Shown in pieces: positions 22,962 to 34,559 of a DNA stretch of 64,000 nucleotides. Position 1 is the first letter of the stretch. The number at the start of each line of letters is the position of its first letter. A program made the position numbers and the translations under genes. This stretch comes from Capsicum annuum (taxonomy: Eukaryota; Streptophyta; Magnoliopsida; Solanales; Solanaceae): NCBI RefSeq assembly GCF_002878395.1, contig NC_061116.1, positions 123,983,415 to 124,047,414 on the forward strand, in the 5' to 3' direction. Under the pieces are notes generated by a model that worked only from the letters and a program-made list of their open reading frames with translations, was not told where the DNA came from and searched no databases.

Positions 22962-25347
22962 TGTAACACCCCAAAATCAAATTTCCGGGATGCCACCCAG
23001 TGCTCCGAAATACAAGGAGTCCTGAGCTAACCCTAGTTGCCTTCTACTAAATCTGAATCACAAAATAGGGAAATATAAATGTCAGATCAAAATAAATGCT
23101 GAAAACTATTTAAATTATCTAAAAATTCTAATCTCATCATTCTAATAAAGCAAATACTAAAAATTTTAATACAGCAACTAAAATCTCAAATTGAATTTGG
23201 TAGTCCAACAAGCCTCTACTGACTTAATTTAGAGAGTCACTGGGCAGGTCCCTTCTGACTCAAACTGTCTGAAATGAATACTAAATCATCTAATAATAAA
23301 CTGGAAATTTGAATAGCTAAGTCGCCGAACTGTGAGGACTCACCAACTGCAGAGATATAGATGATATGCTTGAAAATTACTCACGCTGCTTAGACTGAGC
23401 ACCTGAACCTACATTATTAAACAATGTAGCATGTAGACGTACATGTGGACCAATACTTTACGAATGTACTGAGCATAAGAGGGTGAGTGAAATAAGTAAA
23501 TAATAGCATCATAATTTGTAAAATCATGCACTGTAAATGAAAATGAATCACATAGGCTTGAGAAATCTGAAAACTAAGGATCATAAATCATTAACAATAA
23601 AACATATAATATAAATATTGTGAGCCATTACATTCAGTTCCAAAAATTTGTTCTTTCTAAATACTACTACATTATCTTGACAAGTGTAAGGGAAATACTT
23701 CATCTTAAGGCTTTCCTAATCTTAAAAAAAAACAGCTTCTAAAACATGTGTTTTTATCTTAAGGCTTTAAACCAATAGACTATATTAAGAGTTGGGGACT
23801 TCTTTGGGTGGTTCTTCTAACCGACATAAACCATGTAAGCATTCATGGAGTCCAATATCTTACTGACGTTGGGGAGAGATGTTCTACCCTTGCCAACAGA
23901 ATAGAACCTTTATCTGAAGTGATCACTATCTTACTCATCCACGTAGAAGTGGCAATAATCTTAATCCTTTGGTGGCACATAGTTCTGGGGCATGAAAAAT
24001 TGGTAACATACCCATCTCGATGGTAAATACTACTCCCATTCTTATGCTCAGAATCTTAGGAAATCCACTTTAAAATACCACAAGGGTCTACAAGAAAACC
24101 AATTATGCTCTTTCTTTTCTTTAAATATCAAGTCATATAAACAATGTGGAATCTTTATCTCAGCTTAGGACCAAAAGGTGAAATCTTCATAAAAAATCTG
24201 AGAATAATCTTATCATAGGGTGCGTTTAGAACAAAAAATCTTGAAATAACAATCTTTAATTAGGGCTTAATGATCCATGCATCAAACTCACATTAAAATG
24301 TCATAATGTTCATTCTTTATAATGTTGACATTAATAAATTAATTCAAAATCTAGAAATTACTGAAATATGCATGAAAATATTAACATAATCATGTAATTA
24401 AACTTCTAAATCATGGGAAATCGCATAAGCTTGTGAATAACAATAATGGGTATAAACCCTAACTTGAATTTCATGGGAAATCATATAAAATTCAGTAAAA
24501 TTGGAATTAAAATAAGTTTCTGGGCACAAGGACGAAAGGATTGTCCTTGTTCATAGCGCCGCATACTTTAATCGATGATATTAGATAAGAAGCTTGAATC
24601 TTGGAATCCTATTGTGTCTTTGGAGATGATTTCTTAGAGTTCTCGAATTGGAAATCCTTAATCATTAATTTCCTTGGAGTATTAATGGAGGAATTTGATT
24701 TCTTGGGGAGTAAGCTTTGATGATCTAGGATTTTGTTTAAGAGTATTTTGGGGAAAAGTGGGTATAATATGCTTAGGATGAGTTAATGATCTGTTATTCG
24801 CGACTTGAGGCTAGACAAAAACACCAACGAGCCCTTTTTATTCTTTTACTTGGACTAGGAAAATTCCCAAAATTGGTAGCACCGTTATTGCGGTGGCCAA
24901 TCAAAAACCGCCAACTTGGACCTGGAAAATCGCCGCTAAGCAAAGCTATCTGGTATGATTTTGAATTGCTATTTTGGCCACCTCTGCGATGCGGCATTAT
25001 CGCAGAGGTTCAATAGAAAGTGACAATCGTAAAATTGGACCTCACTGAAATACGGTGGAATTACGGAATCTTACTGGAAACTGATAATTGTCATTTAAAC
25101 TGTCTTCAAAATGTGCTAGTGACCGAAATAATGGTGTATTATGAATGGAAATCAAAATCGCCATAACTTCTCATCTGGTTATCGAATTAAGGTAAATCTT
25201 ATATCGTTGGAAATCAGATTCAATTTCCAATACACTAGGGGGTTAAAATCTTGAAAATTCTATATTTATGTAAAGTCATACTTTCAAGAAGCTAACGCTT
25301 GACATTCTAGACATAAAATACAGCTAAGAAAAGTACGGGGTATTACA
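22962..25347 (-). repeat. B 5' LTR
   Basis: It begins TGTAACACCCC and ends GGGGTATTACA. It is collinear with 15,506-17,910, including the U3 words (ACCGTTATTGCGGTGGCC near 24,885 and TTATCGCAGAGG near 24,994) and the shared module (23,415-23,495). Confidence 0.9.
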
Positions 25348-25550
25348 ACAACTAAGTAACTAAATACATGGTAATGCAAAATCAAAAACTGAAATATAAA
25401 TTGTCGATGATAGGAGCTAACATTAACTAACATACCCTAATCTGATCTGACTGGGGTCCAACTGTCACCCCATTTGGATAGATTTATAGTATCTTTTAAG
25501 CTTACGAACACAGGTTGGTGTAGATCAACTAAACTATGCCCAAAAAGGAC
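25348..25550 (-). repeat. C1 3' LTR, fragment 2
   Basis: It continues fragment 1 after B. ACTAAATACATGG, GGAGCTAACATTA, ACATACCC and CCCCATTTGGAT match 39,893-40,100 in the C1 5' LTR in order. It then passes into F-type LTR at about 25,550. The part of the LTR equivalent to roughly 40,105-40,790 is missing. Confidence 0.8.
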
Positions 25551-26370
25551 TAAGGATGAAACAGTGCCATCCATCAAAATCAAGTAAACCGAAAATGTGC
25601 ATACAAAGCATACATATATAATATAACTATGCCGGGAAAGGGAGCCAGGTTTAGCATACATTTAAATCAATAAACCTGGGTATGTGTAGCTTAACCTTCT
25701 TAGAACCACCCACGGGCTATATAGGTCCTGTGTAACCCCCTGAACGGTCTTTGCTATATGTACCCGCAGGAATCGGAGATACTATTAGAGTAGGGGATTC
25801 CCAAGTACCCTTACTTTTCATGATACATATGTACAGTGTACGAGGATTCCCATGCATCTCCTCATATAATATATAGTCGCCATAGCAAACCCCTCATGTC
25901 GGCAAACATGAGTTTCCAATGTCCGTCCATTGGACTCGTACCTTCATGTTTAGCTATCTTACCCCACCGTTATTTATCAATTAAAACCATTTCCATCCAA
26001 CCAAACCATTATACCATTATTATTAACAAAGGCTATCAGTAGTGGTAACGTCATGCCAATTATAGTTTGCAAACATTGTCCTTAGCCAACCTTTATGTAA
26101 AGGGATTCTCATGTACTCATGGATTACATTATCAAGTTAACTTGGGGAAGTCCTGTGTACGCAACAAGTGTTCCATTATTAAGTTGCTTTGGGGAGTCCC
26201 ATGTACCCCACAAGTTGTTCATTAACATGTTTACTTTGGGGATTCCCTTGTATCCCATGAGTAAAATTAATTAACCATAACCATGACCACTAAGACCTTA
26301 CTTATTTAACCATTCCAAACCATTTATAGCATTACAGGTTCCATTACCAAACCATACCATGCAATAGTTC
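25550..26370 (-). repeat. F1 3' LTR remnant
   Basis: It is collinear with 31,715-32,550 in the F1 5' LTR (GTAAACC, then CATACAAA, GGGCTATAT, ACATGAGTTT, ACCATTATTATTAAC in order). The start is blurred by similarity between the C1 and F1 LTRs around AAGGACTAAGGATG. It contains six copies of a GGGGATTCCCATGTACCC-like word. Confidence 0.8.
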
Positions 26371-26394
26371 CAACAAAATATTTCAATCGGGACC

Positions 26395-27600
26395 TCTTCT
26401 TAAAATAAGGAATCCAATATACCTACACCTTTAAAAGTAACGACCGAAGAGGGATCACCAAGACACTTCCTCAACATAGAGACATGAAATATTGGATGAA
26501 TAGAGATCAAACTAGTAGGCAACTCCAATTCATATGCCACATTACAAACTCTCTGCAAAACTACATAAGGACTAATATATTAGGGACTTAGCTTTCCCTT
26601 TTTACCAAACTGCATTACTCCCTTAATGGGATATACCTTTAGGAACACCCTATCCCAAACATCAAACTCCAAGCCTCTATACCTTATATCCGTGTAGGAC
26701 TTTTGGCAGTCTTAAGACTATCCAAAATAATATTCACCTTTTTCATAGCCTGATATACCGCATATGGACTAAACATATCCTACTCACAAACCTCAAACCA
26801 CCGAATAGGAGACCTGCACCTCCTACCATAAAATGCCTTAAAAGGGGCTATTCCAATACTAGAATGGTAATTATTAATATAAGAAAACTCTACAAGAGGA
26901 AGATGCTCGACCCAGTTACCACCATAATTAATGACACATAAACGAAGCATATAATCTTATGGTTGAATAGTCCTCTCTACTTTCCCATCAATTTGTAGAT
27001 GAAAAAAATACTTAAACTAACCTTACTCCCCAATCCCTTCTAAAAAAATTGCCAGAAGTGAGATGAAAATTGCATACCACGGTCAAAGATAATAGAAAAA
27101 GGTACCCCATGCAGCTTCACAATCCCATGAAGATAAAACCTCACATAGTCCTCCACCAAAAAGTTAGTCCTCACTTGCAAGAAGTGAGAAGACTTGGTCA
27201 TTCTATCCATGATGACCCAAATTAAATCAAATTAATTCCAATACTGGGGAAGATCAGTAAACCAATCCTTGTTGACCACTTACTATTTCCATTCTGATAA
27301 CTTAATTTCCTGATACAACCCACCAGGCCTCATGTGCTCAACGATTACTTGTTGGTACACTATGCACTTTGCTACAAAGTTAGACACATCCCTCTTCATA
27401 CTATTCCACTTGTACACCTCTTTCATGTCATGATACATTTTAGTTGAACCGTGATGAACAACAAAGTATGATTTATGCACCTCTGCCATACCCTTTCACA
27501 CAACCCATCTACATCAAGAACACATAACTCCCTTGACCGTACCATCACTACTAACCTAATACCATCAGTTTTTGCCCACCTACATCACTCTTGATCTTAA
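26395..27600 (-). pseudogene. F1 integrase, degenerate
   Basis: The frame 27,489-27,283 is the zinc module: HKSYFVVHHGSTKMYHDMKE, MKRDVSNFVAKCIVYQQV, where CPNC has become CIVY so zinc ligation is lost. The core follows from 27,260 (MDRMTKSSHFLQVRTNF), then the C-terminal lines ending in a decayed HPIFHVSMLRKCLGDPS at 26,430-26,500. It breaks off about 30 codons later without a recognisable chromodomain. Stops are frequent. Confidence 0.8.
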
Positions 27601-27619
27601 TCAACATAGGATCTAGCAT

Positions 27620-28330
27620 TTTCTTCTCCTTGTTCTCTGCACCAAGAGACGATTAAACCACTTCCTGTACCATTATACTATTATCCTTAGAGTCTACAAG
27701 ACGGACTCCAATAATAGCCAAGAGGTGAATATCCTTCACTGATTCCCATTTCTCCTTTTCCACGTGAGCTAAACTCCTCATGGATAACATACTAAGAGAA
27801 TCAACAACCATGTTAGCTTTACCTAGGTGGTAATGAAGACTCATATAATAATCCTTGAGGAGAACCAACTATCTTCTTTATCGAAGATTTAGCTCCTCCT
27901 AAGTGAACACATATTATAGACTCTTATGATCAGAAAAGATACCCACGTGCACTCCATAAAAATATTGCCGCTAGATTTTCAATGTAAAAACCACCTCTAA
28001 AAGTTCCAAATCATGAGTAGGATAACTCCTTTCATGTAACTTCTCTTCCTAGATTCATAGGATATCAGCTTCCCATGCTACATCCAAATGCAAACAAGTC
28101 CTACTCAGGACACATCACACTAAACTACAAACATCGCATTAACATCAGACAATGCTAAAATTGAAGAGGCAGAATACTTTACCTTCTTCTGAGCTAACTT
28201 AGTCAAACAGGCAGCTATCATCAAGAAACTTTCCACAAACTACCTATAATTACCAGCCAAACCAAAGAAGCTCCAAATATCAACTGGAGTGGTTGGTCTA
28301 CTTCACCATTTAACCATAGACACCTTTTGT
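27620..28330 (-). pseudogene. F1 RNase H, degenerate
   Basis: The frame 27,868-27,653 gives MSLHYHLGKANMVVDSLSML and SMRSLAHVEKEKWESVKDIH, the decayed YHPGKANVVADALSRLSMGS block. Upstream lines (28,060-27,880) correspond to the DHKSLQYVFTQEELN block. The catalytic Asp of VADALS is present as Asp in VVDSLS. Confidence 0.75.
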
Positions 28331-28339
28331 GAATCCACT

Positions 28340-29119
28340 ATGATCGTCTCACTAGAAATAATATAACCAGGAAAAGTTATAGTGTTAAACCAAAACAAAC
28401 ACTTGGAGAACTTGGCATACAACTATTGCACCTTTAAAGTCTGCAACACCACACCGAGGTGATTAGCATAATCCACCTCACTCTTAGAATACATAAGGAT
28501 ATCATCTATGAATAAATGATAAAACGATCTAGATTCTACTATAAGATCCCATTCATTAGATCTATCAATGCCACCGGGGCATTAGTAAACCCAAATGATA
28601 TCACCGAGAATTCAAAGTACCCATACCTTGTTTGGAAAGACGTCTTAGGGAAATCCACCTCCCAAATATTTAGTTGATAATACCTAGACCAAAGATCGAA
28701 CTTAGAAAATAATTTGGCACCTTGCAACTAATCAAATATGTTATCTATCCTATGAAAAGGATATTTGTTCTTAATTGTTACCTTGTTCAACTTCCTATAG
28801 TCAATGCACATCCAAAAGGATCTATCCTTCTTGTCCATGAATAAAACCAGTGCACCCAACGGTTACAAACTAGAATGGATGAAACCTTATCCAAAAGATC
28901 CTTATGTTGCTTCTTGAGTTCCGTCAACTCAGCTGGAGCCATTCTATAAGAAGGAATAGATATTAAATGAGTTCCCGGAACCAAATCAATACCAAACTTA
29001 ATCTTTATATCCGAAGGAACACCCAGAAGATCATCCAAAAAGACTTTAGAAAACTCATTTACCACTGAAACTGAATAAAAAAAAGGACCTTTTGAGTTAG
29101 AATCTTTAACCCAGATCAA
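28340..29119 (-). pseudogene. F1 reverse transcriptase, degenerate
   Basis: The frame 29,119-28,787 reads NEFSKVFLDDLLGVPSD, LISIPSYRMAPAELTELKKQ and LLDKV. The frame 28,727-28,539 gives [15 protein letters not shown] (Tekay FSKIDLRSGYHQLRI) and [18 protein letters not shown]. Two stops and a shift follow, then FIDDILMYSKSE in another frame near 28,490-28,515, so the catalytic aspartates remain. Confidence 0.85.
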
Positions 29120-29229
29120 ATGATAGAGACACCCTTTAGAGAATGACCTTAGAGCTCTAAGTTAAGTTATAAACCTTCCCATAGGAGCTAGAGAACCACC
29201 CTCCTACTCAATAATCAGGAAACCTAAAG

Positions 29230-29530
29230 ACAACCTTATGGGTTCGACAATCTAAGATGCATAACAAGAGTGTAACCAATCCATTTCAAGAATAATATCA
29301 AATCCACCATATCTAGTTTTAAAATATCCATGAAAGTCTTTCTACTACCAATAGATAGCACACACACCCTATGGACTCTTTTAGCAATAATAGAGTTACC
29401 TACTGGGGTGGAAATAGAAAAAAAATCCAAAATAACTTCGCAATCAAAACCAAAACACACAGCCACATATGAGGTCACATAATAAAGAGTAGACCACAGA
29501 TTAAAAAAAGCAATACATATCACAAGAAAA
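29230..29530 (-). pseudogene. F1 aspartic protease with lost active-site Asp
   Basis: The frame 29,523-29,236 reads FFNLWSTLYYVTSYVAVCFG where the family has LLDPGSTLxxVTxYVA: the catalytic Asp is Asn and the Gly is Trp. FSISTPVGNSIIAKRVHRVC follows, then a frayed end of the domain. Confidence 0.8.
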
Positions 29531-30827
29531 GAGTTGTAACCTACCAGTCATGACATCCAGAGATGCCTTAGATTTTTGTTGATTAGCAAAAGTGTATAAC
29601 TTATTTTGACTTGCATCGGTACCAGGAGCAGAAACTGATACAAAAGCAGCACCCTTTGGAGCTAAAGAAAAAGATGAAGCAACCGGAGCATTACTCACTC
29701 CCGAAGCACCATTATCAATTGGATAGTTCCTAACCATGTGGCCTGGCTAACAATATTTAAAATATTTGACCCTGCCTTAATCACGAAATCCACTATACAA
29801 CCTGCCATAGAATCAATAAGAAGGACATAAAGAAGATAATTATACCCCACTCGCCTGAGATTGGGCACTCTGTGCCCTAAAATTATAAGCACCCTATTGG
29901 CGCCTACCACCAAAAGGCTTTGGGTAAGAAGCACTAGTTGTAGAGAAGGAAGTAATACTTCCCCACTTCTTTTTTTTTCATATAACATTATCCTATCCAC
30001 CTTGATATTGAGAACCACCTAAAATTCTTACCTTACCTTTCCCCAAGACAGACTTTTTCCTCTTTTCTTCCTACCCCTATTGCATATGAGCAACCAACCT
30101 AGAAATATCCTTATCCTTGATTAGAAATACAGTCTTGCTTTCAAGGATCAACTCCATAGATAACCTTGAGGCAAACTTCTTCATCCTGGCTCTCATATTA
30201 TCCACCATATCCAGAGCATACCTTGAAAACTAATGAACTTCAAGGCATATTCCTTGACCGACATATTCCCCTTCTTCAGATTAACAAACTCCTCTACTTT
30301 TTCTTTCCTTATCTCTTAAAAAAGAAGCAGTGTAGAAAAGCATTGGAGAAAGTCTCCTCAATATCACCCTTTACCTTATCCCATTCCTAGTACCGTTGGT
30401 ACGCCACATCCTTAAGCTTATAAGCCGTAAAACTAACCCCTTCCATATCTATGGCTAGCATTTCCCAGAATATTTTATTAATTTCATCAAAGAAAAATTA
30501 AGGATTCTTTCCCACCTTCACAGTAATAAAATTAGGAGGATTTATCTCAATAAACTGGCAAACCCTTATGTCCTCAGCAGATGAAACACAAGATGCATCC
30601 CACTTAGCCTGACTAGTAACCAACTGAGTAATAACAAAAATTAATTGAATAAATTCTACATTAGTCACCTCATACTAAGGAGGACTAGTAGTAATTGTTG
30701 GAACTCTAGAAATATCAGGGAGTGGACCCCTAGATTGAGTATGGATCCTCTGAGTAGTATGAGTCCCATAAATATTATCCCCGTTTAGGACAGAAGAGTT
30801 ACCTTGTATCTCAAATAGTCAAGGCAT
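29530..30827 (-). pseudogene. F1 gag, degenerate
   Basis: The start is the ATG at 30,827, read MP followed by TGA, then LFEIQGNSSVLNGDNIYGTH. As in F3, an early stop sits near the normal MPPR. The C-terminal part around 29,740-29,800 is a broken CYFCGQPGH-type knuckle, followed by the linker frame 29,737-29,501 (NGASGVSNAPVASSFSLAPK) that leads into the protease. Confidence 0.7.
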
Positions 30828-31013
30828 GATCTAAAAAATAAACAAACCAGGATTAGAAAGGACTAGACCTTGTAGCTTAAAACAGAATACAAAGAAAGTG
30901 AAGCATTCCTAAATGCCTTGTATCCTCTCCCTTATGAGTGTGGCACGCTATACACCCCTTAAAGAGAATCTACCCAACACGGCTTTTGTGGACTCCCAAT
31001 TGACCTTGAACCT

Positions 31014-31030
31014 AAAGCTCTAATACAAAA
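31014..31030 (-). other. F1 primer binding site (initiator Met tRNA)
   Basis: The minus strand reads TTTTGTATTAGAGC beside the LTR, a decayed TGGTATCAGAGC. The change CAG to TAG fits cytosine deamination. Confidence 0.75.
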
Positions 31031-33615
31031 TGACATGACCCGACTAGGGGTTTAGTTGTAATGGGCATCTCAAGTCTAACCAGGATTGAAGACCATCCCC
31101 AATACCCTACCCAACCATCAAGCATATACCCTAAGTCAAATGAATTCCAAACATTTAACAAGATAGCATATAATTGCTCAAATCTATAATCTACGATAGG
31201 TCTACATCTGAGATTGACCCAAATAAGCCCAACCATCCCAAACTAACCAATAACAATCACCAAACCAAAATTCATAAACCAAAACCAAAATAATAACTAA
31301 ACCAAGTTTAATAACATAACATAAAAGGATGGAACAGTCAGAAATTTAGTCTAACAGTATCATCCCCAATACCAATGCCAATATTAAGGTTGACACCAAT
31401 ATCAAAATTTCCCATACTAATCTATAGTAGTTTCACAAAAACCTAACCAAAAGAAAAGTAATCTCTGATTGGGACATGCCCCAAACCATAGCCAAAACCA
31501 ATATCCATAAAGTATCAAAAGTTTGCAAAAACATCAATGAACATAAAATGAAGCCTTCCAAAATATGAAAGTTCACCACTTTAATATAATCGAGCTGGTA
31601 CGAAAATTTGATCACAAAATAGGAGAAGCAAAATAGTCGGTTCCTGTATCGTGTGGGGATACAACCGCTCGAGGATAGGTTAGCGGGTGAACTCTATCAA
31701 GTACTTTAGATAAGGATAAAATAATGTCATCTAGTAAAGTCAGGTAAACCAACCATATGCATACAAACTATACATATATATATAACCATGTTAGGAAAGG
31801 GAAATGGGTTTAACATGCATTTAAATCCATTAACCTAGGTATATGTAGCTTAACTATTGTAGAACTACCCATGGGCTATATGGGTTTAATGTAACCCTGA
31901 ATGGGCCTTGATTCATATAGATGCACGAACCCGAGATACCATAAGAGCAAGGGATTACCAAGTACCCTTACTCTCTATGATACATATTTACAATGTACTT
32001 AGAGGATTCTTATGTATCTCTTAGTATCATATACGGTCACCATGACCAACCCCACATGCCTGTAAACATGAGTTTTCAATTGCCATCCATTGGCCTCGTA
32101 CCTTCATGGGTAGCTATCACACCCTATAATTACTGCTCAATTAAAACCATTTCTATCTAACCAAACTATTATACCATTATTATTAACCAAGGCTATGAGT
32201 AGTGGTTTTATCATACCGATTGTAGTATACAAACAATGTACTTAGCCAACCTTTCTGTAAAGGAATTTCTATGTACCCGTGGATTACATTATCAAGTTAA
32301 CTTGGGGAAGTCCCGTGTAACCCATAAGTTTTCCATTATTAAGGTTCTTGGGGGAGTCCTATTTACCCAACAAGTTGTTCATTAACATGTTTATTTGGGG
32401 GATTCCCTTGTACTGCACAAGAAAGTTTAATTAACCATAACCATGACCACAAAGACCTTACCATTTTAATATTTTCAAACCATTTAAAGAAATTATACCA
32501 TTTTGGGTAAAATTACCAAACCATACAATGTAACTGTTCTAATAAAAGTTCCATAATATAATAAAAGCATTATCATAGTCATTTTATCAAACATGTTGGG
32601 GCATAGTGTTTCCAAAACAAAAATCGAATACCAATTAACCATTCACATTCAACCAATTGTCAAAACCACCATTAAAGCATGTAAAAACATAATTAAAACA
32701 TGGGAAAAGAATAAGCAATAATTTAATACCCAAACCCCAACATATATTTGAAAACTGAAAAATTATACAATAATCATTCCATGAAAACATTATTTAAAAC
32801 ATGCCTTTAGTTGGAACTAACAATGATGGAGAAGTATCTTGACTTATATAAAGAAGATAATGGATAGAAATCACCAACACATGTCCCAAATTAAGCATCT
32901 TAGTGAAACCCTAGCCTCCTTTTACCTAATTGCCTTAGAGTGAATTTTATAATATTTAAGAGAGTTTTCTAGATGTTTAATGATTGAATAATAGGGTAAA
33001 TAACCTCCCAAATAGTTTAGAAGTTGTGGGGACTAAATAGGTTGAGTGGTAAAATATCCAGATTACCCTACTTAAACTTTATAAAAATCCCACATATGGG
33101 TACAACTCAACATACCAGTCATACCCTTCCATACGAGTGGTACCCACTACTCATACCTTAGCTTCCCTCTTGGACCCAATGTTGTCCAACATATGATTTA
33201 CCCCAAACCAAGTCATACCCAAGCATACGACTAGTATCATTGACCCTTACCCCTGAAGAATAAATCACAAGATGTTTGAATACTGTCCACTATACAAGTC
33301 TATGGTATGACGTGTACCTTGGCTTATAGCTCATGGTGAGCCACTTGTACTCAGATCTAGGTTATTTTACCATGTCTAAGATCAAGTGAAGAAAAAACCC
33401 AAACTAAATGACCCATATCTAACCATATAACTCATACCATCCCAAGTTATACCAATTTCAAAAACCAATCCAACCCACCAACCAACACTAGTCAATATAC
33501 GACAAGGTCGTATGATCCGTACTTACACCTTATGACTCACATGATGAGTCATGTGAGTCATACCCTATCCAAAATATCCAAAACTCAAGAAATTATATTA
33601 GACCAAAACCTAAGG
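31031..33615 (-). repeat. F1 5' LTR
   Basis: It begins TGACATGACCC beside the primer site. It is collinear with the left remnant over 31,715-32,550 and with F3's LTR in its first half. The U3 part (33,100-33,600) is dense in words of the type CATACGA, TGACTCA and GAGTCATA, including a 13-bp-arm palindrome at 33,532-33,561. The right edge is approximate. Confidence 0.75.
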
Positions 33616-34301
33616 TGTTTAAGGGCATAAGGGACCTATTGATGAAATCTCACAAGCCTAAATATGGAATCCTAGAAAAACTCTTTGGTATTTGAATTGG
33701 AAGTTGAAGAGCCCTACATTGCTTTTAGAGAAGAGAAAAATCACCCATTTTCTAAATTTCAATTAAATTTTTTTGTATGAGGACTTTGGGGAATATTAAC
33801 TCTATTAATTAGCCTTGGGATACCCAAAACTATGTTTCTTTAGTATTTAAAAAGTGTTAAAACAAAAAACAACCCTATGAAATTATTTAGAATTTTTTTG
33901 AAACATTCACGATGGCTCAGGTTATGACTCGTAGGGTCTGGTCACGTGTCATGACTTGGAGTCTTGACTACAGAATTGAGGATTTGTCCTTACTGTTATG
34001 ATAATGGGTACTTCTTGATGATTTGTTTACTCTGACTATGTTTCATCGATTAGAGTCATCGCCCTTGGATTGAAAATTTTGGTCCCTCACTTCTATGACA
34101 ACGAGTCTTTGCTACAAATCTATATGTCCTGACTACGAGTCATTGTCAGAGTAATCATCAATGTCCTTTGGATAGTGCCTCAGTAAATTGGCCATAACCT
34201 TTTATGATGATAATGAATTAAGGCGAGACTAGCAGTATTAGAAAGATAATTTAATTATCTATTACTTGGTGGGTCTAGAGCCCAAAATTTAGGGTATTAC
34301 A
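33615..34301 (-). repeat. C1 3' LTR, fragment 3
   Basis: It matches 40,795-41,278 and then 61,855-62,056 of the C1 5' LTR, across the D insertion. It ends GGGTATTACA at 34,301, directly beside the polypurine tract. It is the main proof that D interrupted one continuous LTR. TGACTCGTAG and TACGAGTCAT words lie at 33,925 and 34,135. Confidence 0.85.
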
Positions 34302-34320
34302 ATATCTGCCCCTTGATATT
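34302..34320 (-). other. C1 polypurine tract
   Basis: The minus strand reads ATCAAGGGGCAGATAT directly before the LTR start TGTAATACCC. Confidence 0.85.
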
Positions 34321-34559
34321 ATTCATCCATAAATGAATTTAACTAAGCTAAATTACTAGGGGAAAATCTATGATATTTATGCTGAACTTCTATGAGATGA
34401 ACAATAAATTGATGACTGAATCTACAACTGATGTATGGAGTTAAGCAAACTAATGAATACATGTTATGACATGAAAATTATTAGTGGCTAGAGATAGAAT
34501 AAATTAATTAATTAACGGAAACAGTTACCTCAAGTTAGGACTGTGTGAACAAAAAATAT

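Larger units (their letters stand above)
15506..25347 (-). mobile_element. B: complete but decayed Tekay element
   Basis: B has two LTRs (15,506-17,910 and 22,962-25,347), a polypurine tract, a primer site, and gag, protease, reverse transcriptase, RNase H, integrase and chromodomain in the expected order on the minus strand. The internal part is about 5.05 kb and the total 9.84 kb. Flanks ATAAC (15,501-15,505) and ACAAC (25,348-25,352) are a TSD with one mismatch. The flanks continue into each other as C1 LTR. By eye the LTRs differ at about 15-18% of positions. Confidence 0.9.
25550..33615 (-). mobile_element. F1: Tekay-type element with a damaged left LTR
   Basis: The minus-strand order is 5' LTR (31,031-33,615), primer site, gag, protease, reverse transcriptase, RNase H, integrase, then a left LTR remnant. 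The 3' LTR keeps only about 820 bases (25,550-26,370), lacking both its ends, and the last part of pol and the polypurine tract are deleted at about 26,370-26,400. F1 sits inside the C1 3' LTR, with about 690 bases of the host LTR lost as well. No TSD survives. Confidence 0.8.

Noticed and set aside
24786..25016. 76-codon plus-strand frame in the B LTR
   Set aside because: It lies in the U3 motif array and is open on both strands because of its composition; no protein similarity was recognised.
26080..26280. CRISPR-like spacing of repeated words
   Set aside because: Units are imperfect and tandem, lie inside an LTR, and the genome is a plant; it is a minisatellite within the LTR.
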